From Melieria omissa (lineage: Eukaryota; Arthropoda; Insecta; Diptera; Ulidiidae), in the NCBI GenBank assembly GCA_963971225.1, contig OZ020267.1:51655993-51719992 (forward strand): 64,000 nt of DNA, read 5' to 3'. A program made the position numbers and the translations under genes. Each line of letters starts with the position of its first letter. The first letter of the stretch is position 1. Positions 27,180 through 37,337 of the stretch are shown here, piece by piece. Below the pieces are notes generated by a model. It was not told the origin of the DNA and searched no databases. It worked only from the letters and a program-made list of their open reading frames with translations.

Positions 27180-27640
27180 AATGAAATGAAATCCCTGGCT
27201 CAGTGACGTCTGCAGAAGCTGTGAAAGCTATCTACTGAAGAAAATACAGAGACAGTAGAGCACTTCTTATGCCTCTGCTCAGCTCTAGAGAAACGCCACT
27301 ACCACTTCTTTGGGCATAGATTTCTGTTTAGTCCGAGCACCGATGCCAAAGATAATCTATTAGAACCGCTTAGCTTCATAAATAAGTCAAGTGGCTTGCT
27401 AATGAATTGAATTAATTATGAGTTGGATAAGAAGTGTTGGATATTCTTCCACCTACATGAAGCGACTCGCAAGGAGCCCTGAAATGGGCCTAATTTAGCT
27501 GAAGCTCTGGTTTCGATCTTAATTCAAATACCAACTATATCTTCTTCCTTTGCACTTAGACGTACATGTGATTCCTATATTTCTTCCTCCCTTTATTGTT
27601 CATATAATTTACCTGTTTTCCTATTAAATAAATAAGTAAG
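27180..27640 (+). mobile_element. LINE C-terminal tail fragment
   Basis: Around 27238-27405 the + strand reads ETVEHFLCLCSALERRHYHF and LLEPLSFINKSSG, the zinc-knuckle-like tail of I/R1/Jockey-type LINEs (normally C-x2-C then ETVEHFLC-x-C). The first cysteines and the frame are damaged. It may belong to the same family as the fragment at 24.0 kb. Confidence 0.5.
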
Positions 27641-27683
27641 CAATACATGCCACCTCCGCATTCCACTAAAAGGACCAAGTATA

Positions 27684-28984
27684 GGGGTTTCCAACAAGAG
27701 GTGTTATTTTGAATCACCCGGTATTTCGGTAGCTGTCACTTTTGAAGCTTTTATTCTTTGACATTTGACAAGTAGAAACTACGCCATTAGTAAAACTGGA
27801 ACGATACACGCTTCAACAACGCATTGAAATTATTAAAATTTACTACAAAAATGGTGAAAATCTTGCAGTCAAAGTTCACAAAACTAAAGCATTTTTGGGT
27901 CGTCGTGAAGCACCTTGTCGGACCGCAATACAGAAATTGGTGGAAAAATTCGAGCTGTTGGGGCAATTTAGTGATCTGAAGAATAAAACCCGTGCACGCC
28001 GCTCAAGAACAACTGAGAATATTGCTTCTGTAGCCCAAAGTGTTGAAGAAAACCCAGGTTTGTCGATTCCTCGTCGTTCTTTGGAATTGAGCATTCCAAA
28101 AACGTCATTACACCGTATTTTGCATAAAGACTTGGGTCTTAAGGCTTTAAAGTTCAGTTAACACAAGAACTCAAGCCGACCGATCATCAACAACGTCGTG
28201 TCTTTGCTGATTGGGTCCTTGAAATGCATGAAAATGATCCGGAATTCCATCGAAAAATCATCTTGACTGATGAGGCCCATTTCCACCTCGGTAGCTACGT
28301 CAACAAGCAAAATTGTCGCATCTGGGGCTTGGAAAAGCCAAGAGTTATTGTTGAGAAGCCTCTCCATCCTCAACGTGTGACTGTTTGGTGCGGTTTGTGG
28401 TCCGGCGGGGTCATTGGATCTTACTTTTTCGAAAATGAGGTTGGATCAACAGTTACGCTGAATGGATTGCGCTATCGAGAGATAATTAATGATTTGTTTA
28501 TGGTCGGAGTTGTATGGTATTGATCTGGACAACGTTTACTTTCAACAAGACGGCGCTACGTGCCACAAAAACAACGAAACCATTGCTCTTTTACGGGAAA
28601 AGTTTCCAGACCGTGTTATCTCTGGAAGAGGTGATCGTAATTGGCCACCGAGATCTTGTGATTTAACACCTTGCGACTTCTTCCTTTGGGGCCATGTGAA
28701 AGATAAGGTGTACGCCAACAGCCCAGCGTCGATTCAAGACCTCAAAGATAGAATTCGTAAGGCTATCGAGGACATAGGGCAGCCACTTTGCGATTTGGTT
28801 ATGGAAAATTTCATGAAAAGGATATGGTCCTGTAAGTGTGGTCGTGGTGGCCATTTGGCTGATGTTGTTTTTCATTATTAACGGCATACTTTCCTCTTTA
28901 TTATGAAATAAACATCCGATCATTTATCTCAAAAAATTGAATTTTTCTTTGAATACCAAAATAACACCTCTTGTTGGAAAACTC
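27684..28984 (+). mobile_element. Near-complete DD41D (rosa-type) Tc1/mariner element
   Basis: A 1301-bp element flanked by TA (27682-27683 and 28985-28986). The ~28-bp inverted ends share TTTCCAACAAGAGGTGTTAT and differ only in the outermost bases. It carries one degenerate transposase gene reading the same way. DD41D elements of this kind were first named from the tephritid Ceratitis rosa. Confidence 0.92.
27787..28881 (+). pseudogene. DD41D transposase with two frameshifts
   Basis: The reading frame is broken near 28155 and again near 28495, and no clean ATG precedes the first block. Block 1 (to 28161) is the helix-turn-helix region including TSLHRILHKDLGLKA. Block 2 (28224-28523) carries the first catalytic Asp in ILTDEAHF. 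Block 3 (28489-28881) carries FQQDGATCH and TPCDFFLWG, with 41 residues between the second and third Asp, which defines DD41D. The C-terminus ends RGGHLADVVFHY. All three acidic residues survive. Confidence 0.9.
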
Positions 28985-30346
28985 TATATTTATTCGATCG
29001 CTAATGCGAAAATATTATCCTCAATTAGTTGCGACAATAAAGTTTACAACAAAAAGTAGAAATTTGCGATATCTCTTTCCAAAAACACTTAAAAAGACGA
29101 GCTCCCAATTGCTGCTAATGTGCGTAAGCTTGGCAACACTTTTCGGTACAATTCACCATTGAAAACTCGAACCGCGCGGCCATAGTCAGCGCTCTGATCG
29201 ACAATTGTGAATGAAATGTCCCATTTAAGGATAACATACATACGTACGCGCAAACTCACACTAACACACAGACACATACACATATGCAGGTAAGCATGCG
29301 TTGATACGTTGGAGTGAGGGCCTGTAGCTGCACGGCGGTCGTGACCCCACCTCTAACCCGCCACAAACAAAGCGACAAGGGTTAACAGCATTTTAAATAA
29401 TAAACCAGCCAAGTAGCAGCCGCACCAACGGTCGTGTTCGCACACAAGTCGCATGCCCGACGGTGCAACCCTTAACTTGTTGAATTTCACAATTTTTACG
29501 CAAAAAAAAAAAAAATATCCAAAAAAACGAAATCTCACTAACAGAAAATGAAACTGGTGGCCGGAAAAAAACACACAAAAATACTTAAAGGTATGCAAAG
29601 CAACGCATTGTGTGCGGAAAATTCTCTAATGCCCGAACGCACAACGGCGGGAAAGGAAGCACAGAATTTGACCTTTAGACAAGGTTACTTTTTTGGAGCA
29701 CAAAACTTGTAGAGTCGCTACGAAAAAAAACAACAAGTAGTATCAAAATGAATCGTGCGGATAATTAGCACAATTACCTACAATTGGCGCTGTGTGAGAA
29801 TGTCGTGTGAAAAGATATGCGATATTCTGGTCAAACATTAATGCGAAAGCAATTTGCGCTGAATATTTTAGACCTTTTTAGATATTTATTTATTTTATGC
29901 CCTTGAATAGCTCACACTTGGTCCATCTGAATCAAGCCTAAACTGTTGGCTAGGGATAATGCAGTTTGTAAGAACTTTAAATTGAACTTTAATTGACAAA
30001 GTAACCAACTAAAAACTTGCAACAGAACTGATGTCTAACCATATTTCGATCGATTATTACAACCTTTAGTCGTTTTCACAACGCCTCAACAAAGTTCCAT
30101 GCTTGAAAAGTATATATCTGACAACTCGGTCAGGTTTTCTTTTTTATATATTATTATAGTTCAAATGTCGATTCATATGTAATAAAAAAAATATATACAT
30201 CTGAAAAATTCAGAAACGTCTTTGATTCGGGAGTTAAACTTCATACCACAAATATTAACAATGAGAACATTGAAATGACATATCTAGTCGTTTTGACGAA
30301 CGACTAAGGGTTAAAATAAACTCTAGTCAGTTGAATTGACTAACCT
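28985..30346. other. No gene seen
   Basis: Mixed composition with a CACACA tract near 29260; no recognisable coding sequence. Confidence 0.45.
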
Positions 30347-30432
30347 TAACCATTTCAAGACTACTGGGATAATACGTCCAACCAAATTTCGTTTGCCTAG
30401 CTAAGTGGTCCATATAGTCCCAATACGCTTTT
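30347..30432. mobile_element. piggyBac-type MITE left-end relic
   Basis: TTAACCATTTCAAGACTACT followed by GGGATAATACGTCCAACCAA resembles the left end of the copy at 19962. No right end was found. Confidence 0.4.
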
Positions 30433-30603
30433 TAATTGGGATTAATTGTTCCATACGCGTCTTAGATGCTAAAGGAAGCTAATCCGAGAGAATCTTGAAT
30501 CTATTGTCTGCAAGATGTAAGTCTGTCAGACTCGGATGTAAAGAAATGGCAATAATCTAAATGTGTCCTGTGAGTTTCAAAAAAAGGCCAATTCAGCAAC
30601 ATA

Positions 30604-31292
30604 ACACTTCGTTCAATAATGTGTGTGACTGACACATAGATGGCGGCACTAATACTAAATCAATATTTTTTTTTTCGAAATTGTTAACCTTTTCAGGCTT
30701 ACTGTCAAAATTATATGTCAATCCGACCATTAGTTTACAAGTTACAGTGCTTTAAGTGACACTACTTTTAAGTTTTCAAAAAAAATGAATTCAAAGCAAT
30801 TCCGTGTGCTGATTTATCATTGGTTTTTAATGAAAAAAAATACTGTTCAATGCCAGGAATGGCTTGAAAAACATTATTCGGACTCTGCTCCATCAAAAAG
30901 AACCATTTGTTATTGGTATGCCGAATTCAAACGTGGTCGTACAGACACCGATGACATTCCATCTACTGGACGGCCAAATGACGCTGTTATTCCGGAAAAC
31001 GTTGAAAAAACACTGAAAATCATTATGTCCGACCGTAAAGTGAAAGTGGGGGAGATTGCTGACATTCTAAAGATATCAGCAGGCAGTGTACACACCATAA
31101 TACACGAACATTTGGTTATGAAAAAGGTGTTTTCGAAATGGGTGCCGCGTTTGCTCACACCGGAGCAAAAACAACAACGAATCGATGATTCAAAGAGCTG
31201 TTTGGACATGTTTATGTTTGATAAATAAAAACGAATTTTGGCAAAAAAATTTGTTTTAATTAGTTAGTCACACACATTATTGAACGAAGTGT
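30604..31292 (+). mobile_element. Internally deleted mariner, same family
   Basis: A 689-bp derivative of the element at 34342, with intact terminal repeats and TA duplications (30602-30603 and 31293-31294). About 590 bp of the catalytic region is missing. The break joins GACATGTTTATG to the 3' end, where both parent sites share ATGTT, suggesting microhomology repair after excision. Confidence 0.93.
30785..31228 (+). CDS. Truncated mariner transposase, DNA-binding half only
   Basis: An open frame of 147 codons within the deleted mariner. It encodes the N-terminal helix-turn-helix region (EFKRGRTDTDD, then the second HTH around KVGEIADILKISAGSV) and the WVPRLL linker, then six or so novel residues and a stop. 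All catalytic aspartates are lost. Unlike the longer copy, its N-terminus is in frame. The product, if made, could bind the terminal repeats but not cut; whether it is expressed is unknown. Confidence 0.75.
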   Translation: MNSKQFRVLIYHWFLMKKNTVQCQEWLEKHYSDSAPSKRTICYWYAEFKRGRTDTDDIPSTGRPNDAVIPENVEKTLKIIMSDRKVKVGEIADILKISAGSVHTIIHEHLVMKKVFSKWVPRLLTPEQKQQRIDDSKSCLDMFMFDK

Positions 31293-31718
31293 TATTAGCG
31301 ATAATAAAAAAAGACAGAAGGAGTCGTCTCACCGACCAGAAGACGACCGTTTTTTATTTCAACCGCAAGTAACAAAAGTGATAGAAGAAAGTGTTCTATA
31401 AACTATTGATGATTGCTATAATACATTCGTTGATTGTGTATACCGAATGTAAGAAGAAAAAATTGTCGTTGGGCGGCTTTCTCTCTTGCTGAAAGATCAT
31501 GAAACACGTACGATAATGTTACGACGGCGGAAGAACTCCCAAACGCTCAAAAAATAAAAGCCTCAATGTTGGAGGTCACTTGCTAGTAGGGACAGAGAAG
31601 CGGTGTCGCTGCGTTTGCTGTTCTTCACTTAACTATTTACTATCGAAAAGCCCCCAAAAATGAAATGCTCAAGTTTCCAAGGCTTCTTCTAAGATGTTAC
31701 TTATTTCTAAAAATTATA

Positions 31719-32351
31719 TCGCACACGCACTACAAAAGTGACACAACTCAAAATTTTTGATTTTTCAGGAAACGAAAAAAACTCCTTTTGGGCTGAATAA
31801 ACATTTTCTTAAAATAACGTATAGAAAGAATTAATGGAAAGTCCCACAAATTATGCTTTAGGATATATTACAAAGATTTGTTTTATTTTACACTAGAAAA
31901 TCCAAAATTTTGAGTTGTGACTGTTTTGATGATATTTTAATTCAATAATTACGGAATTATTTTAAGTTATGTCACTTTTGCTGAGTTTTATAATTATAAA
32001 TGACAGTTAAAAAGTCGAAAGAAAAATTTGGAAAATTCGAAAATGATTTCTTTATTTGAAAATATAAACTAAAATTGTCAGAATTTTGCTTAAAATTAAC
32101 TTCAACAAAAATTTATTTCGTCAAAAGTGTCACAATTTGAGTTAGAACTCTTTTGCATTGAGCTGCAGCGATCAATTAGCATCAAACTTCTGACATGAAG
32201 AGAGACCTAACTGTATTTTTGCAACTGTTAACAACAACAAAATATACTGAGCTTTTGCTTATTGGTAGATTGATGCATTGTGCACAGTATTAACACATAA
32301 ACCCGAAAATGAAAAATTTTGAGTTGTTTCACTTTTGTAGTGCGTGTGCGA
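31719..32351. mobile_element. Tc1-like non-coding element with long inverted ends
   Basis: 633 bp between TA duplications (31717-31718 and 32352-32353). The roughly 42-bp inverted ends differ at one position and contain GCACTACAAAAGTGA and CAACTCAAAATTTTT. Versions of the CAAAAGTGACACAA-CTCAAAATTTT motif recur inside near 31907, 31977 and 32125. No ORF resembles a transposase. Repeated end-motifs recall the IR/DR arrangement of some Tc1 elements. Confidence 0.72.
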
Positions 32352-32572
32352 TATCGCCCGCCGCTTGCGCGAGCCCTGTCGGAGTTGAACGAATTTTCAG
32401 ATCTCGATGTCGCTCTGTCAAAGAACGACGTCCTCACTAAATTAAGAACTTTTTTATAATTACCATTACCAATTACTCTTAATGTCATCTCTTAGTCAGT
32501 AAGTCTTATTGTACATTTGGCTAAATAAATGAATAAATAAATAAAATCACTTACTGAAATCGTATGTGCCAC

Positions 32573-32711
32573 GGAAAATGCTTATTGATATATAACCCAG
32601 GATAAAAAAAAATTATTTTAGGATTTTTAAACATGCAGAACATAATTTTTTAACCCGACCTTTCACAAGAGTATCTCTATTTTCAAAATAAAATTCTGTA
32701 CCGAAAGAGTT
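32573..32711. mobile_element. piggyBac-type MITE relic
   Basis: Matches the right half of the element at 19962 (GGATTTTTAAACATGCAGAA, then a TTTCAAAATAAAATTCTGTACCGAAAG end). The left end is not recognisable. Confidence 0.45.
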
Positions 32712-33299
32712 TGCAGTTTGCTAGTACATAAAACAACGAAACATTTTAAGAGGCTAGATTGGTCACTGGTATTAGAAGGTTTGTGTATCATGGCAGCACA
32801 CGTTCTGCTGAATAATGCATTCAGTAAAAGCCTTTTGTATGACCCAAATTTTACCATTCCATGGCCTGTTCAACACATGGGTCTATCTCTCTGCTTATTA
32901 TAAATGTGTGTCAAATGTGTATCGGGATAATATATGTTATAGGTTCAAAAAAAAACACCAGGACCTACAAATTACAACCCAATTTGGCTATATGGTAAGA
33001 AAAGTTTCTGGAACGTACAGTTTAAGGGTTAGTGTCAACTAACCTTCAAGATCCAATGATTTGACCCTGTTGGAATTTTTTGTAAAGTGACGCGAAAAAC
33101 CGTGTTTATACAAACAATTGTCTCATTGTTAAATGAAAAACAAACGCTATAAAACAAAAATAAAAACATTTAATAACAATTTTACGTCATACCAATGGCT
33201 AAAATATGACTGAAAATCATGGAAAAATACCACATACCAAAATAATCGAATACTGCAAATAAGTACAAGATGCGTTTAAAAATAAACAGGACACTATAA

Positions 33300-33795
33300 A
33301 AATAATTTACAAAAATTTTGAAAAGTCCCCTTTAGACTCAACACGGTGATTTGTATGGTCTAAATGCATGTTAGATCATCCGTTCTTCAGAGTGTCAGTA
33401 GCAGCCTTTAGAAGCTTTCCTTCTAATGCCCTGTTCTGACTATGTCATACATGGTGTCATTTGTAGTCAGTTAAATGAGAACGGGTTGTCATATGGTGTC
33501 ATTTGCATTTGCCTGCATGTAGAAAACAAAAAATGTCAACATGCTGGCACACCTTGTCATATGTATTTTTCGTCAGTTTTTGCCGTGCAATGAGAACGCA
33601 TTTGACGACATAGGACGAACATGACATATATGGCAGTGTTTGTCGTCAGTGAATATGACACCATATATGACATAGTCAGAACGGGGCATAAGTCCTCAAA
33701 ACACTTTCCTTTCATTGGCAAATGCATTTTTCCGAAAAGCTAAAAGTCGCACGATGCCAAATCAGTTGAATACGGTGGTTAAAAAGTTATATTTA
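33300..33795 (-). mobile_element. Old mariner-like C-terminal relic split by a MITE
   Basis: Read on the minus strand, 33715-33775 gives a degraded PPYSTDLASCDF, LFG, LPMKGK pattern, like the HPPYSPDLAPCDF-W-LF region of mariner transposases. Possible continuation lies beyond the MITE at 33427-33688. Stops and shifts are frequent. The rest of the element cannot be traced with confidence. Confidence 0.4.
33427..33688. mobile_element. PIF/Harbinger-type MITE
   Basis: 262 bp with 34-bp inverted ends, 32 of 34 matching, starting TGCCCYGTTCTGACTATG. It is flanked by TAA on both sides (33424-33426 and 33689-33691). A 3-bp TAA/TTA duplication is typical of PIF/Harbinger. It is non-coding and rich in TGTCATATGG-like words. 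It appears to sit inside an older mariner relic. Confidence 0.75.
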
Positions 33796-34341
33796 GTCGA
33801 AACATCTGTCATAAGTGTCTATCGATGAGAAGGCGTCAGTCAACTTGTTTGTAGAAGCTTTTCAGTACCAAATGTTTAGTTAAAATGCAATAACTGTTAG
33901 ATTTTCGCTGATCTTTGATGAAATGGCAGTTTTAATTAAATCTGCATTGCCTACAGATTTCAGTTGGCCAACATGTTGGTCATCATTTTCGTCCTTACGA
34001 CTGTTTTTCATTCGCATACACCACTCATGAGCTTTGAGACAGTTTAAAACAAATTTTACATAAAATTTTGTTTAAAACAAATTTTATCTGTTGCTTGCCT
34101 TCCGCTCAACATTTTGTACAAGTGCTAACCAATCCCGAATAGTGGCCTCAATAGCAACAAAATGTAGGAAATAACAAGTTCCCTGCCGTTAAAATCAGTC
34201 TGAAATGTCTTATTGACTAGTTTTTTCATAATTTAGACGTGCTGGACTATAATTTTGTTCAGCAAAAATGTTAAAAATTATGGTCTCTTTTAAAAAAGAA
34301 TAAGGAGATATCTACTCTTTAGTAAAACATAAACTGAACTA

Positions 34342-35623
34342 ACACTTCGTTCAATAATGTGTGTGACTGACACATAGATGGCGGCACTAATACTAAATCA
34401 ATATTTTTTTCGAAATTGTGAACCTTTTTAGGCTTACTGTCAAAATTATATGTCAATCCGACCATTAGTTTACAAGTTACAGTGCTTTAAGTTTTCAGAG
34501 TTTTCAAAAAAAATGAATTCAAAGCAATTCCGTGTGCTGATTTATCATTGTTTTTTAATTAAAAAAATACTGTTCAATGCCAGGAATGGCTTGAAAAACA
34601 TTATTCGGACTCTGCTCCATCAAAAAGAACCATTTGTTATTGGTATGCCGAATTCAAACGTGGTCGTACAGACACCGATGACATTCCATCTACTGGACGG
34701 CCAAATGACGCTGTTATTCCGGAAAACGTTAAAAAAACACTGAAAATCATTATGTCCGACCGTAAAGTGAAAGTAGGGGAGATTGCTGACATTCTAAAGA
34801 TATCAGCAGGCAGTGTACACACCATAATACACGAACATTTGGTTATGAAAAAGGTGTTTTCGAAATGGGTGCCGCGTTTGCTCACACCGGAGCAAAAACA
34901 ACAACGAATCGATGATTCAAAGAGCTGTTTGGACATGTTTACGCGCAACAAGTCGGAGTTTTTGCGTCGGTACATCACAATGGATGAAACATGGATCCAC
35001 CATTTCACTCCAGAGTCAAATCGGCAGTCTGCTGAGTGGCATGCAACCGGTGAAAACCGCCCAAAGCGTCCAAAGGCACAAACATCGGCTGGCAAGGCTA
35101 TGGCGTCAGTATTTTGGGATGTGCACGGAATAATATTCATCGACTATCTTGAGAAAGGGAAAACAATCAATAGCGACTATTATATAGCGTTGTTGGAACG
35201 TTTGAAAGAAGAAATCGCGATTAAGCGGCCCCATATGAAGAAGAAAAAAGTGTTGTTTCACCAAGACAATGCACCGTGTCACAAGTCGATGAAAACGATG
35301 GCAAAAATGCATGAATTGGGCTTCGAATTGCTTCCTCATCCCCCGTATTCTCCACATCTGGCCCCCAGCGACTACTGGCTCTTCGCAGACCTCAAAAAGA
35401 TGCTCCGTGGTACGAGATTTGGCTCAAATGATGAAGTAATCGCCGAAACTAACGCCTATTTTGAAGGCAAAGAAAAATCGTTCTACAAAGGCGGTATCGA
35501 AAGATTGGAAAAGCGTTGGAATGATTGTATCTCCCTAAAAGGGGACTATGTTGATGAATAAAAAAATTTTGGCAAAAAAATGTGTTTTAATTAGTTAGTC
35601 ACACACATTATTGAACGAAGTGT
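34342..35623 (+). mobile_element. Full-length mariner (DD34D, irritans subfamily)
   Basis: A 1282-bp Tc1/mariner element bounded by TA target duplications (34340-34341 and 35624-35625). The inverted terminal repeats begin ACACTTCGTTCAATAATGTG at both ends. The length is normal for a mariner. The single transposase gene is described separately. A deletion derivative of the same family lies 3 kb to the left in the same orientation. Confidence 0.95.
34513..35561 (+). pseudogene. mariner transposase with one frameshift
   Basis: Cut-and-paste transposase of about 349 codons with a single frameshift. The A run near 34561-34567 has seven A residues where the sister copy at 30.8 kb has eight, so the first 18 codons or so are out of frame with the rest. 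The catalytic part from 34752 to the stop is open. It keeps the triad: TMDETW (first Asp), HQDNAPCH (second) and APSDYW (third) with 34 residues between the last two, plus the WVPRLLT linker. The sequence is closest to irritans-subfamily (Himar-like) transposases. As it stands, a full-length enzyme cannot be made. Confidence 0.9.
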
Positions 35624-36729
35624 TATTGCAGATCGCAAGGGCTCAGAACTATTGCCATTAATTGTTAAAAGAACTGAAGTAATTTCTTAAAACAATATTT
35701 GATCATTGCAAAGTGCTGTAAAACACAACAATGTCAATGACTTTTCTTGTATCAAACGCCGGTAATTACTTCAAATTACTTACTGATTTTAACAAATAAA
35801 TTGTTTTAACTTCTTGAAATTATGCATCTTTAGATATGAACTATTTATAAATTGTTTGTTTTAAAAATATGCGTACTTCTCCTTACTAAAAGTATACATT
35901 TATATTTTTCAGCTCTTGAACAAAAACCACAATTTCAAAAATTCTCTAATTTACACGCACAAAGGAAACCAAAAATAACAAATTATTCTGCATCCAGGAA
36001 ATCTGCAATTTCAGAGCAAAGTTTCTGTACAGTTTCCTGGAAAAAAACTGCACAGTAAGATCAAACTTTTTCACTCCAACAACAAACCATTTCGGCAAAT
36101 GATCTTAAATTTCAGACAAATTTCATGCATTCTATACCACAAAACAGGCGGCAACAAAAAACTTTGACAAACAAAAAAAGTAAAACAGGATACCACAGGC
36201 GGCAGCAGCAGTGAATTTTCACAAAACCGAATCTTGTTTAGCCGTCGGTTTTTCTCATGATTCAACAGCAAAACTACACGGCTTTTATCTTAGAGACAGT
36301 TCAATGGTCAAGGATGCCAGCCGGACGCTTACACCAAACTTCCGTTACCCTCCCGGCAGCGACAAACAACCACAGCTCAACTGGTTTGCGCCTTTGCATT
36401 GTATCGATGCGAATGCTGCGAGTGCGGCTGTTGGTCCAGCTTTTGGTCCAGGTGTGCTCGCTCTCCCTACCGACGCTCACACCAACCCATTGGGCCCATT
36501 GTCCATGCACGCTGCATCCCTCCGAATCACCACCGAATGTGTGCGATGTGTCTTTCTTTCTTCTATTCAAAAAGCATTGAACTTTTTCCGATTTCTGTCA
36601 CAATCCGAGATTTTGCCGCAATAAACTAGATTTTCAAGTTTTCAGCTGCATGCAACTGTGACACGGACGCTGCTATTGTCCCTGCGTCAGCATTGTCCTT
36701 GATCGCGTATTCGCTGCGCTCGGGGATTT
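35624..36729. other. Upstream region of the 36.7-kb promoter
   Basis: AT-rich, then GC-richer from 36200. A 137-codon frame at 36211-36624 has no domain and probably occurs by chance. Confidence 0.4.
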
Positions 36730-36767
36730 TATAAAAAGCGGCGTTTTTGCGCAGTAGCAATCAGTTT
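36730..36767 (+). promoter_or_regulatory. TATA plus initiator core promoter
   Basis: TATAAAAA begins at 36730 and a TCAGTT initiator lies at 36761-36766, putting the T of the TATA box 33 bases before the initiator A (36763). This is normal geometry for an insect focused promoter. GC-rich sequence follows and then a long exon ending in a consensus donor. I see no match to the downstream promoter element at +28. The motifs and spacing are seen directly; activity is inferred. Confidence 0.65.
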
Positions 36768-37337
36768 CATTTCAGTCATCGAACGTACCACAGGATCAAC
36801 AGCGGAGTTGCCGAACGTTCCGCAGGATCGCACCGATCCTGGCGCAGTCTTTGCGTTTAGTGTATTTGTTAGACGCGAGCTGGTGCCAGAAAGTTTAAAC
36901 AAATTTTAATTTGCAACACCGAAAGTCAGATAATTTCTTAATACAAAACAACGATGATAAACCATCAGTTTCAAAGTATCCAACTCAAAAACCAAACGAA
37001 CGGCTCAAGTACCTAAGCAACATTCGCAGAATCCATTGGACAAGCGATTCGCATGCGGCAGACTAAACTAAAAGCACATCAAAAACAGTCACAAATTCAA
37101 AACATCCAAACAACAACGACTAACAACAATTTAACCAACAAACAAATAACAAACAGAATTTATTTTCATGTGATATTCAATGAATTTATTTTATTTAAAC
37201 AATTCTGAAGTTTAAGTGCGAAACCTGAAGAATTGAGCAATCGGAACACCGCAGGCGAAAAGTGCTTAAAAACTGTTTGTGTTTCATCGAATGGCAGTGC
37301 AAAAATTAATATGAATTTTTTATATATATATTTACAG
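36763..37337 (+). other. Probable 5' UTR exon 1 of a + strand gene
   Basis: The sequence runs from the initiator to ACAG|GTGAGT at 37338. It has the CAA/AAC-rich, stop-filled make-up common in fly 5' leaders and only short upstream ORFs. A short ATG reading frame near 37311 runs into the donor, so translation could begin there, but this is weak. No coding exon of this gene could be identified downstream in the window. Confidence 0.5.

Noticed and set aside
36211..36624. 137-codon ORF just upstream of the promoter
   Set aside because: Residue make-up is not protein-like, overlapping frames are equally open, and it ends before the TATA box.
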